From Pseudomonas marginalis (GTDB lineage Bacteria; Pseudomonadota; Gammaproteobacteria; Pseudomonadales; Pseudomonadaceae): 64,000 nt of DNA. How positions within the stretch are numbered: the stretch's first letter is position 1; each line of letters begins with the position of its first letter. The notes under the pieces are model-generated. The model ran no database searches and was not told the origin of the DNA. It saw nothing but the letters and a program-made list of their open reading frames with translations. Position numbers and translations under genes: made by a program. The stretch covers positions 3,291,001 through 3,355,000 of the forward strand of contig NZ_JALJWV010000001.1 of assembly GCF_024169655.1 (NCBI RefSeq), read 5' to 3'. Positions 35,101 through 43,402 of the stretch are shown here, piece by piece.

Positions 35101-37019
35101 AACGCGTCCTGCAGGGTGTCGTTGAGCTGCTGGATATCCAGGTTCACGCCTTCGGCGGCAATGAACGCGAAATCATGGATCCAGAACTCGCGACCATTGG
35201 CGTGACGCAGGCGGTACGGGAATTCACCCAGCACGCGCAGGCCGAGGTTTTCCAGGATCGGCAATACGTCGGACAGCGCCAGCGGGGTGTCGGCATGGTA
35301 GAGCTTGCAATGCAGCTCACGCTGGCCGGACACCTGGCCCAGCGGCTGATAGAAGCTCATCACCAGCGGGTTGGCTTCAGTCAGGCTGAGCAAGTGCTGC
35401 ATGTCGACCACGGCCGAATGCGCAGCAAAACGCTCGCGGTAGCCGGCCGGGAAACCTTTCGGGAAGTCCGCCAGCACGTTGGTGCCGTGGGCTTCGCCGA
35501 AACTTTCGACCACCAGGCTGGAGTAGTCGTCCTGCCAACTGCGACAGGCCTGCACCACTTCTTTTTCCAGCTGCAGCGTGTCGATGTCCAGGCGGTTTTT
35601 CGGGTCGACCCGCAGAATCAGTTGCACGCGGGCCAGCACGGACTCGGAGAAGAACGTCCAGAACTCGCAGTCCGAGGCTTTCAGGCGATCCATCAGCACT
35701 TGCTGGATCTTCTGGCGCACTTCAGTGGAGTAGATGTCGCGCGGCACGTAGGCCAGGCAGTAGCAGAAACGCCCGTAGGGGTCTTTGCGCAGGAACACGC
35801 GGATCTTGTTGCGTTCCTGGATCTGCACGATCGACATTACGGTGCTGAACAGCTCGTCGACCGGGGTCTGGAACAGGTCGTCACGCGGCAGTACTTCGAC
35901 CACCTGCGCCAATTCCTTGCCCAGGTGCGCTTTGGCCTGGAAGCCCGAACGGCGCTCGATTTCCGCGACCTTGCGGCGGATATAAGGAATCACCCGCACG
36001 CTTTCGCCGTACACCGACGAGGTGTACAGGCCCATGAAGCGGCATTCCTTGATGACCTTGCCGTCGGCGTCGATCTCGCGGATCGACACGTAGTCCGGAT
36101 AAGCCGGGCGATGCACGCGGCTCGGGTGCGCGGCCTTGGCGAACGACAGCACGGTCGGTTCGCGCAGGTACGACACAGCGTAGTCTTCGATGCGCAGGTC
36201 GTCGGCGGTGAGGCCGGCGCGCAGCAGCTTGGTCAGACCGAGGAAGGAGCCGGCGTCATATTCGATATGACCGCCGTCCGCCTCGTCACGTACCACAAAC
36301 TCTTCATAGCCGAGGAAGGTGAAGTGGTTGCCCACCAGCCATTCCAGGAAGTTCTTGATCTCGGCTTTTTCTTCGCCGTCGATGCTGAACTGGCTGGCGT
36401 CGATACCGGCCAACAGTTCCTGGACCTTGGCTTTCATCGGCTCGAAATCGGCCACGGCCACGCGCACTTCGCCCAGTACCTGCTCCAGCTCTTTGCTCAG
36501 CACGTTCAGTTCGGCGGCGTTGGCGCAGCGGTCGATTTCCAGGTACATCAGCGATTCTTGCTGGATGCCTTCGCCCTGGGTGCCTTTAGGCAGGATTTCC
36601 AGCAACTCACCTTTTTTGCCACGACGCACGCTGAGCACGGTGGTTTGCAGGGTGTGGATGCTGTAGCCACGGCGGTTCAGCTCGGTGCGTACCGAGTCGA
36701 CCAAAAATGGCAGGTCATGGTGCAGTACTTCGACCGCAGTGTGGGTCGACTGCCAGCCATGACGTTCGTAATCGGGGTTGTAGACCCGCACCTGGGGTTC
36801 GGTGTGGTCGAAGCGCTCAAGCAGGCGCCAGGCGGACAGGGTGCAACCGGCCAAGTCGGAAAGGCGACGTTGGGTCAGTTCGTCCAGGGAAATGATGCCG
36901 AAAAATTGTTCAGCGAACAGCGCCACTTGTGGCAGTGCCTGTTCACTGATGTGCTGCGCCAGTGCCGCTTGCAGTTGATGCTGGAAGTCGGCCTTGCTGG
37001 CTGCGGTGAAGAACGCCAT
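32151..37019 (-). CDS. gdhB: NAD-specific glutamate dehydrogenase, 180-kDa type
   Basis: A 1622-residue catabolic glutamate dehydrogenase (glutamate + NAD to 2-oxoglutarate + ammonium). The long N-terminal half has ACT-like regulatory repeats and family-specific helical regions (about 1-700). The catalytic dehydrogenase domain follows, with VPVGAKGGFLPRRLP near residue 850 and the nucleotide-binding VVGVGDMAGDVFGNGLL near 980-1000. The length equals the known Pseudomonas and Streptomyces large enzymes. The ATG at 37019 has a GGAG site nine bases upstream. It is monocistronic, bounded by a REP terminator and a 531-base upstream gap. Confidence 0.95.
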   Translation of the reverse strand: MAFFTAASKADFQHQLQAALAQHISEQALPQVALFAEQFFGIISLDELTQRRLSDLAGCTLSAWRLLERFDHTEPQVRVYNPDYERHGWQSTHTAVEVLHHDLPFLVDSVRTELNRRGYSIHTLQTTVLSVRRGKKGELLEILPKGTQGEGIQQESLMYLEIDRCANAAELNVLSKELEQVLGEVRVAVADFEPMKAKVQELLAGIDASQFSIDGEEKAEIKNFLEWLVGNHFTFLGYEEFVVRDEADGGHIEYDAGSFLGLTKLLRAGLTADDLRIEDYAVSYLREPTVLSFAKAAHPSRVHRPAYPDYVSIREIDADGKVIKECRFMGLYTSSVYGESVRVIPYIRRKVAEIERRSGFQAKAHLGKELAQVVEVLPRDDLFQTPVDELFSTVMSIVQIQERNKIRVFLRKDPYGRFCYCLAYVPRDIYSTEVRQKIQQVLMDRLKASDCEFWTFFSESVLARVQLILRVDPKNRLDIDTLQLEKEVVQACRSWQDDYSSLVVESFGEAHGTNVLADFPKGFPAGYRERFAAHSAVVDMQHLLSLTEANPLVMSFYQPLGQVSGQRELHCKLYHADTPLALSDVLPILENLGLRVLGEFPYRLRHANGREFWIHDFAFIAAEGVNLDIQQLNDTLQDAFVHIVHGDAENDAFNRLVLTAGLPWRDVALLRAYARYMKQIRLGFDLGYIASTLNNHTDIARELTRLFKTRFYLARKLTADDLEDKQQRLEQAILSALDEVQVLNEDRILRRYLDLIKATLRTNFYQTDANGQNKAYFSFKFDPRAIPELPKPVPKFEIFVYSPRVEGVHLRFGNVARGGLRWSDREEDYRTEVLGLVKAQQVKNSVIVPVGAKGGFLPRRLPLGGSRDEIAAEGIACYRIFICGLLDITDNLKDGALVPPVNVVRHDGDDPYLVVAADKGTATFSDIANGIAIDYGFWLGDAFASGGSAGYDHKKMGITAKGAWVGVQRHFRERGINVQEDSITVVGVGDMAGDVFGNGLLMSDKLQLVAAFNHLHIFIDPNPNPATSFVERQRMFELPRSAWTDYDTSIMSEGGGIFSRSAKSIAISAQMKERFDIKADKLTPTELLNALLKAPVDLLWNGGIGTYVKASTESHADVGDKANDALRVNGNELRCKVVGEGGNLGMTQLGRVEFGLNGGGSNTDFIDNAGGVDCSDHEVNIKILLNEVVQAGDMTDKQRNQLLASMTDEVGSLVLGNNYKQTQALSLAARRAYERAAEYKRLMSDLESRGKLDRAIEYLPTEEQLVERAGTGKGLTRPELSVLISYSKIDLKEALLKSQVPDDEYLTRDMETAFPPSLVAKFGEAMRRHRLKREIVSTQIANDLVNHMGITFVQRLKESTGMSPANVAGAYVIVRDIFHLPHWFRQIEALDHQVSADVQLELMDELMRLGRRATRWFLRSRRNEQDAGRDTAHFGPHLAALGLKLDELLEGPTREGWQNRYQAYTEAGVPELLARMVAGTTHLYTLLPIIEAADVTGHDAAEVAKAYFAVGSALDLPWYLQQISDLPVANNWQAQAREAFRDDVDWQQRAITISVLQMADAPQDMEARVALWLEQHQDMADRWRAMMVEIRAAVGTDYAMYAVANRELLDLALSGQPVLQSA

Positions 37020-37550
37020 CTGTGGTACTCCGCTTGGGCTTGTTATTGATGGAAGCGTCGCGTGTTATCCCCTTGCGGGGAGACCGTCAGCTCTGTTCGC
37101 AGGTAACGATGTAAGCACCATAAACGAATCAGGGTGACAGGTGGGTGAAGCTGGACAAGACGATCAGGTCACATACAACTTCCATTAGACGTACACCTTG
37201 CCAGGCGACGGTATGACGGGCAGGTCTGGCTCCCGACAGAGGGCACATCCGTTGCGCAGCTTAACGAGTGTAGGAAGACAGCTGCTTGCGGCGCTGCGAC
37301 ATATTCGGTCATCGGCTGGCAATGCAGGGTTGCACAAAGGGCAACCACACCCTCCCAGACTACAAAAAAACCGGTCACCGACGCCGATTTCAAGCCAATG
37401 ATAGCCAACACACTCGAAGCCCGTCGGCACATACCTACAGCACATCAAGCAACAGACCTCGAACATCAGGGAACTTTTCCTGCGCCAACCGCCAATCAAA
37501 AAATACACAGGGAGCGTGGTTTACCGACTGTCATCTATTGCAGGCCCATC
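37020..37550. promoter_or_regulatory. gdhB / toxin-like gene divergent intergenic region
   Basis: This ~530-base gap must contain the gdhB promoter and that of the divergent toxin-like gene. A small hairpin TCCCC-TTGC-GGGGA (37068-37081) lies in the presumed gdhB leader. The half nearer the toxin-like gene is less GC-rich. Open frames on both strands are short and lack coding character; I see no other element. Confidence 0.45.
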
Positions 37551-39350
37551 ATGATTACGCCAACAACTCCCTCGCCCATCATTTCGCAACCCATCCCGTC
37601 ACCGGACAACATCAAACCGCCGATTTCGTTCGCCGACAGCGGCGTATATTCGGCCGAGTGGGATAAATACAATCAGCCGGCCCCCAGGCCGCAGCCGACC
37701 AGTGATCAAGAGCGGTTCGAAACGTGGAAGCTGCAAAACGCTGGCAAATCGTCGCAATGGAAACTCGATAATCTCCCGGATTACGCGCCCCCCTCATACG
37801 CCGAAGAAATAAGAGCATTCCACGGACACCCTGGTGGAGCCCCCTCCTCCGACTACCGAGGTTCCTTCGTTCGAAACCCGGCGCTCGAAAACCACATAAC
37901 GGATACCGTCCCCCCTGTTACGGGCCCGAGACACCTTGTGGCAGCGCACGTCAAACATCAGATAAAACAGCAATTTGGATTAGATGTTGATCCAGATAAA
38001 ACCTACTTGACGACCATCGCTTACGACCACACTTCGCACAAGCGCCCCCACAAGGGATATATCATAAGAAAAATCTCACTCACCGATGCAGCCATGCGAA
38101 ACATCCAGGGCGAAGAACTACCGTCAGGCATGCCGCTGTTTAGATATTCAACCTATAAGAACGGCAAGCCCAGCTTTGATATACAAGAAAGCTCAAGGCA
38201 CTCTAAAGACCAGCCCAGTATCAACGGCGTCTTCAATGCGCCTGACGGAGAAAGGATTTCAACGCACTACACAGGCATTTATACCGAGCCCGGCAGTTCG
38301 TCTCCCAACGCATACAGCGCTGAAAACCAGGTTCCCCTGTCGCCTGACGACTTTATGAAAATGACGTGGGACCACGCCTATAAAAAGCCATACGACACAT
38401 ACATTGATCAGTATTGGGACACCAACCGAAAAGCGTATCCGACACGTATAAAGTTTAATTTCTTACAGGCCGCCAGCCAGCAATATCACAATCACTCCCT
38501 GAGCAAAGAAGACCTGCTACTCGCTGAGCGGGCGGCCGGAACGCCACACGGCAAATCATTCGCACAACTCACACCTGACGATCTCAACAAGCCCTATCAG
38601 CCAGACCCTGACCTGGAAATAAAATTCCTCAGTTACAGCGGCGCCCAGTCTTCAGACGTATTCTATGTTCGCGACAAGAAAACCCAGAGAACGCTGCTCT
38701 TCATGCCAGGAAACGACCCACAAATCATTCCGTCCGACTCACCCAAAGAAATGAATAAGTGGCTCGGCGCACACATTGCCGCCCCCCATAATGAAAACTC
38801 ATTTTTAAGTCATTTCCTTATGGACGACGCACCCAGCACCCTGTTTTACGGCGGCATTCAAAAGCGCTTGCAGATCCACCAAAACCTGGCAAAAGAACAA
38901 GGTGCCGATGCCTACTACGAACGGCTCCACGCCTGGGAAGAAGGAGGTATGTTCGCCGGAAAGACCGTGGACGACCCCTTCAAGGAAACTCAGAAACGCA
39001 CCGAGTCTGCCACTCGATCAGACGCGTATTACCAATTCGTGCTCAATTCAGACCATACAAAAAACACCGTCATCCGAGCGTTGGGGTATCTGAGTTTGGG
39101 CACCACGGTGCTTGCGCCACTAGGGTTCGCCTTCCCCCCTGTAGGTTATCTACTGACCGCTTTCTCGTTAGGGACGGGATTGGGGCGGGTGGGTATCGGA
39201 ATAGATGACACGGTCAATAACCGGCCTGGCGGACCTGATCGCATACTCGACGGTGCCTGGCGAGCCGTGACACCCATTGCGACGAGCGCCCTTGGCAACG
39301 CAGCGGCGCCGTTCTCCAACGCGGTTAAAACCTTTGCACTCAAACCATGA
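37551..39350 (+). CDS. Short DUF6543-type (dermonecrotic toxin-like) protein
   Basis: A 599-residue protein. It opens with a Pro/Ser/Thr-rich stretch (about 1-75) and then the helical region found in Pseudomonas 'dermonecrotic toxin domain' proteins. The recognisable core is YWDTNRKAYPTRIKFNFLQAA, then SKEDLLLAERAAG, and near residue 370 FLSYSGAQSSDVFYVRDKKTQ, the 'released/reported as' strand pair typical of DUF6543. Two hydrophobic helices near the C-terminus (about 513-550) could insert in a membrane. Relatives are often over 1000 residues with a C-terminal repeat or effector part, absent here. I chose the ATG at 37551; there is no signal peptide. Codon use is more AT-rich than neighbours, suggesting transfer. 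Confidence 0.65.
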   Translation: MITPTTPSPIISQPIPSPDNIKPPISFADSGVYSAEWDKYNQPAPRPQPTSDQERFETWKLQNAGKSSQWKLDNLPDYAPPSYAEEIRAFHGHPGGAPSSDYRGSFVRNPALENHITDTVPPVTGPRHLVAAHVKHQIKQQFGLDVDPDKTYLTTIAYDHTSHKRPHKGYIIRKISLTDAAMRNIQGEELPSGMPLFRYSTYKNGKPSFDIQESSRHSKDQPSINGVFNAPDGERISTHYTGIYTEPGSSSPNAYSAENQVPLSPDDFMKMTWDHAYKKPYDTYIDQYWDTNRKAYPTRIKFNFLQAASQQYHNHSLSKEDLLLAERAAGTPHGKSFAQLTPDDLNKPYQPDPDLEIKFLSYSGAQSSDVFYVRDKKTQRTLLFMPGNDPQIIPSDSPKEMNKWLGAHIAAPHNENSFLSHFLMDDAPSTLFYGGIQKRLQIHQNLAKEQGADAYYERLHAWEEGGMFAGKTVDDPFKETQKRTESATRSDAYYQFVLNSDHTKNTVIRALGYLSLGTTVLAPLGFAFPPVGYLLTAFSLGTGLGRVGIGIDDTVNNRPGGPDRILDGAWRAVTPIATSALGNAAAPFSNAVKTFALKP

Positions 39351-39381
39351 CGCACGGATTGAATTCATACCGACATAAATA

Positions 39382-39415
39382 TGGCCGCAGTGGCAGAATC
39401 CTGCTTTTGCGGCCA
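39382..39415 (+). terminator. Imperfect hairpin after the toxin-like gene
   Basis: TGGCCGCA (39382-39389) pairs with TGCGGCCA (39408-39415), and GCAG/CTGC arms pair inside it. It lies 31 bases past the stop and 19 bases before the next start. There is no T-tract, so it may act as a partial terminator or RNA stability structure. Confidence 0.45.
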
Positions 39416-39434
39416 ATAAACTCATAGGACTGCC

Positions 39435-39785
39435 ATGCAATTGATCACTACCAACCTGATCGTCAACCCATGTGACGAAGAAGAAGACAACATGGCCATG
39501 CTCTGCTGCCACGGTCAAAGCGGCGAGATGTTCATGCTGACCCGCTACCCCGATGAAGATGAAGTGGAGCTGACCTGGGATTACGAGCCGTCCACCCTGG
39601 ATGGGCTGAAGGTCACGCTGAGTGACACGACCTTGCGGGTAGAGCTGGCAGCGGGTGATGCCGACGCAATGGGTGGCAAGGATCTCCTGGCGATCACCCA
39701 CGCCACGGCCGCATCGGACCTGGCCGAGGTGGAGGAAACCTTGCAAAACATCCTCAAAGGCACTGGCACCTACGTCCGGGCGTGA
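39435..39785 (+). CDS. Small acidic protein of unknown function
   Basis: A 116-residue soluble protein with no signal peptide or membrane segment. It is strongly acidic (DEEEDN near residues 14-19, DEDEVEL, then DAD and AEVEE) and has a CC pair in MLCCHGQ. The composition fits a beta-rich N-terminal half and a helical C-terminus. I do not recognise a family. AGGA precedes the ATG by six bases. Codon use is like the core genome, unlike the toxin-like gene before it, so a toxin-immunity pairing is only a weak possibility. Confidence 0.7.
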   Translation: MQLITTNLIVNPCDEEEDNMAMLCCHGQSGEMFMLTRYPDEDEVELTWDYEPSTLDGLKVTLSDTTLRVELAAGDADAMGGKDLLAITHATAASDLAEVEETLQNILKGTGTYVRA

Positions 39786-39932
39786 TTGCCTCCCACACAA
39801 AATTCCTACAGGTTTTGCCAAAAATACTCGTTACGCCGTTAGTCGCCACCCCCCTCGATGCATTAAAGTAAGCCTCCCAAGCCCGGCGTTGCGTCTCGAC
39901 CACCGGGCTCATCTCTCCAGGAACCGTCATCG

Positions 39933-40888
<956 letters not shown>

Positions 40889-40892
<4 letters not shown>

Positions 40893-41830
40893 AATCGATA
40901 AACGCAAGCTTAGGCGTCCGCGTCACGCTCGGCGAATTGATTGAGATGCGCCACCGCGTGCGCGAAGTGCAGCTGTTTTCCACGCCGAGCCAACGCAGCC
41001 CACTGATCGGCCTGCACCACTCCAAGCTGCGCGGGCGCGGGGTCGACTTCGACCAGGTACGCGTCTACCAGGCTGGCGACGATGTGCGCACCATCGATTG
41101 GCGCGTGACTGCGCGCACCCAGGAACCGCACACCAAGCTGTTCCACGAAGAGCGCGAACGCCCGATTTTCATCATGGTCGAGCAAAGCTGCCGCTTGTTT
41201 TTCGGTTCGGGACAGATGTTCAAGTCGGTGCTCGCAGCCCAGGCGGCCAGCCTGATCGGCTGGGCGGCGCTAGGGCATAACGACCGCGTCGGCGGGCTGG
41301 TCTTCGGCGACAACGAGCACTACGAAATCAAACCGCGACGCAGCAAGCAAAGCCTGCTGCAACTGCTCAACCGCCTGGTGCGGGTCAACCAGAGCCTGAA
41401 CACCGAAAGCCACCCGGAAACCGACGCCCTGGGCATGGCCCTGCGCCGTGGCCGTGAAGTGCTGCGCCCGGGCAGCCTGGTGATCGTGATCTGCGACGAG
41501 CGCGCACTGACCGAAGGCGCCGAACAACAACTGAGCCTGTTGTCACGCCACTGCGACCTGCTGCTGTTGCCGATCTCCGACCCGCTCGACCATGCCCTGC
41601 CCGCCGCCGGGCTGCTGCGCTTTGCCGAGCGCGGTGCGCAACTGGAACTGGACACGCTGAACTTCGATTTGCGCCAGGCCTACAAGGCCCAGGCCGAAGC
41701 GCGCATCGCCCGCTGGGAGCTGCTCGCGCAGAAACTGCGGGTATTGCTGATGCCCTTGAGCACCCAGAGCGAAATGGTCGAGCAACTGCGCGAATACCTC
41801 AACCCGCAACGTCCGGTTAAAAAGCAATGA
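40889..41830 (+). CDS. DUF58 domain protein
   Basis: A 313-residue protein with a C-terminal DUF58 region including GDDVRTIDWRVTAR, the family signature, and a VWA-like fold (FIMVEQSCRLFFGSG, where the MIDAS serines are replaced). The TTG at 40889 overlaps the moxR stop, which supports this start; no in-frame ATG lies before the conserved LAELIEMRHRV-like region. The function is unknown, but the operon (MoxR, Bat-type VWA proteins) implies a chaperone/VWA system acting at the inner membrane or periplasm. Confidence 0.88.
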
Positions 41831-42321
41831 GCAGCCTCGACCAACTCCAACCGCTGATCGCCCCGCCCGCGATCAGCTTCTGGCCGCCCGCGCCAGGCTG
41901 GTGGCTGTTGCTGCTGGTGATCCCGCTGCTGGGCTGGGGCGTGTGGTCGCTGCGCCGTTTCCTGCCCGCGCAGCGCCCCATGTCCCGCGCCGAACAACCG
42001 CTGGACCCGCTGCGCATCGCCGCCCTGGCCGAACTGGCGCTGATGCCCAAACCCTACGACGGCGCGCCGGCCGGGGCCTGGTTGCAGCAACTCAATGGCT
42101 TGCTCAAGCGCTTATGCCGCAACGACTACCCCTACAGCCAGAGCCACACCCTCAATGGCCGCAAATGGCTGGCGTTTCTCGATAACCGCTGCCCCGCCGC
42201 CGGCCTCACGCGCTGGATGGTGCTGGTGGAAGGCGCCTATAAACCCGAATGCAAACTCGACGACAAAGCCATCGCCGGCCTGACCCAGGCGGTCGACACC
42301 TGGATTCGCAAACATGTTTGA
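41827..42321 (+). CDS. DUF4381 membrane protein
   Basis: A 164-residue protein with one membrane helix near residues 24-45 (WWLLLLVIPLLGWGVWSL) preceded by a short DQLQPLIAPPAISFWPPAPG motif and followed by a helical cytosolic part. This fits DUF4381, which is found only between DUF58 and BatA genes in this operon type. The function is unknown; a scaffold role has been assumed. ATGA overlap with the DUF58 stop and an 8-base overlap with batA indicate translational coupling. Confidence 0.86.
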   Translation: MSSLDQLQPLIAPPAISFWPPAPGWWLLLLVIPLLGWGVWSLRRFLPAQRPMSRAEQPLDPLRIAALAELALMPKPYDGAPAGAWLQQLNGLLKRLCRNDYPYSQSHTLNGRKWLAFLDNRCPAAGLTRWMVLVEGAYKPECKLDDKAIAGLTQAVDTWIRKHV

Positions 42322-43402
42322 GTTCGCCTGGCCGTGGATCTTCGCCCTGTTGCCACTGCCCTGGCTGATGCGCCTGTTGCTGCCGGCAGCCGACAGCGGT
42401 GAGCCAGCGCTGAAAGTCAGCTACCTCAGCGACCTCGAAGGCCTGGCGGGCCGCCGTGCCCGCTCGAACCTGCCGGGCTGGCGGCAACAGGCGCCTTTCG
42501 TCGTGCTGTGGCTGCTGCTGTTGACCGCCGCCGCCCGCCCGGAATGGCTCGGTGAGCCGCTGCCGATTGCCGCCAGTGGCCGCGATTTACTGGTGGCAGT
42601 GGACGTGTCCGGCTCCATGGATTTTCCCGACATGCACTGGCAGGACGAAGACGTCAGCCGCCTGACCTTGGTCAAGCACCTGCTCGGCGATTTTCTTGAA
42701 GGGCGCGAAGGCGATCGTGTCGGCCTGATCCTGTTCGGCAGCCAAGCCTACCTGCAAGCGCCGCTGACCTTCGACCGCCGCACGGTACGCACCTGGCTCG
42801 ATGAAGCGCGCATCGGCATCGCCGGCAAGAACACCGCCATCGGAGACGCCATCGGCCTGGCCTTGAAACGCCTGCGCCAGCGCCCGGCACAAAGCCGTGT
42901 ACTGATCCTAGTGACGGACGGCGCCAACAACGGAGGCCGGATCGACCCACTGACCGCCGCACGCCTGGCCGCTGAAGAAGGCGTGAAGATCTACCCGATC
43001 GGTATCGGCGCCGATCCTGAACAAACCGGCTCCCTCGGCATCCTGGGCGTCAACCCGAGCCTGGATCTCGACGAACCGGCGCTCAAGGCTATCGCCGAGA
43101 CTACCGGTGGCCGCTACTTCCGTGCCCGCGATGGCGCAGAGCTGCAAGCGGTCAAGGAAACCCTCGACCAACTCGAACCCGTCGAACAGCAACCCACCCA
43201 GGCGCGCCCGGCGCAGGCGCTGTACAGCGGGCCCCTGGCATTGGCGCTGATTCTCAGCCTGTTGCTGGTGGTGCAGGAGCGCTGGCCGGACAACGCCCTG
43301 CAACGGCTGTTCGACAAACTGTCGAGCAAGGGGCATTTTCTGCAACAACACCCTGAATGGCGCCAGCGCCTCAAACGCCTGCGTTTGCGGAGGCGTCGAT
43401 GA
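42314..43402 (+). CDS. batA: BatA-like von Willebrand factor A protein
   Basis: A 362-residue membrane-anchored VWA protein. Helices at about 6-22 and 60-75 and a C-terminal helix (about 299-316) flank the VWA domain (about 90-285). The metal-ion-dependent adhesion site is intact: Asp97-x-Ser99-x-Ser101 in VAVDVSGSM, with Thr in PLTFD and Asp in LVTDGANN. Such proteins act with MoxR in stress tolerance (the Bacteroides aerotolerance operon gave the name). It overlaps both neighbours. Confidence 0.9.
   Translation: MFEFAWPWIFALLPLPWLMRLLLPAADSGEPALKVSYLSDLEGLAGRRARSNLPGWRQQAPFVVLWLLLLTAAARPEWLGEPLPIAASGRDLLVAVDVSGSMDFPDMHWQDEDVSRLTLVKHLLGDFLEGREGDRVGLILFGSQAYLQAPLTFDRRTVRTWLDEARIGIAGKNTAIGDAIGLALKRLRQRPAQSRVLILVTDGANNGGRIDPLTAARLAAEEGVKIYPIGIGADPEQTGSLGILGVNPSLDLDEPALKAIAETTGGRYFRARDGAELQAVKETLDQLEPVEQQPTQARPAQALYSGPLALALILSLLLVVQERWPDNALQRLFDKLSSKGHFLQQHPEWRQRLKRLRLRRRR

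Noticed and set aside
32109..37049. 1646-codon open frame antisense to gdhB
   Set aside because: Shadow frame caused by third-position GC bias; the sense strand encodes a complete known enzyme.
37169..37508. Short minus-strand frames between gdhB and the toxin-like gene
   Set aside because: Cys-rich translations without starts, ribosome sites or recognisable motifs.
39435..39785. Immunity protein for the toxin-like gene
   Set aside because: Only position supports this. Codon use resembles the host core and not the toxin-like gene, and a hairpin separates them.
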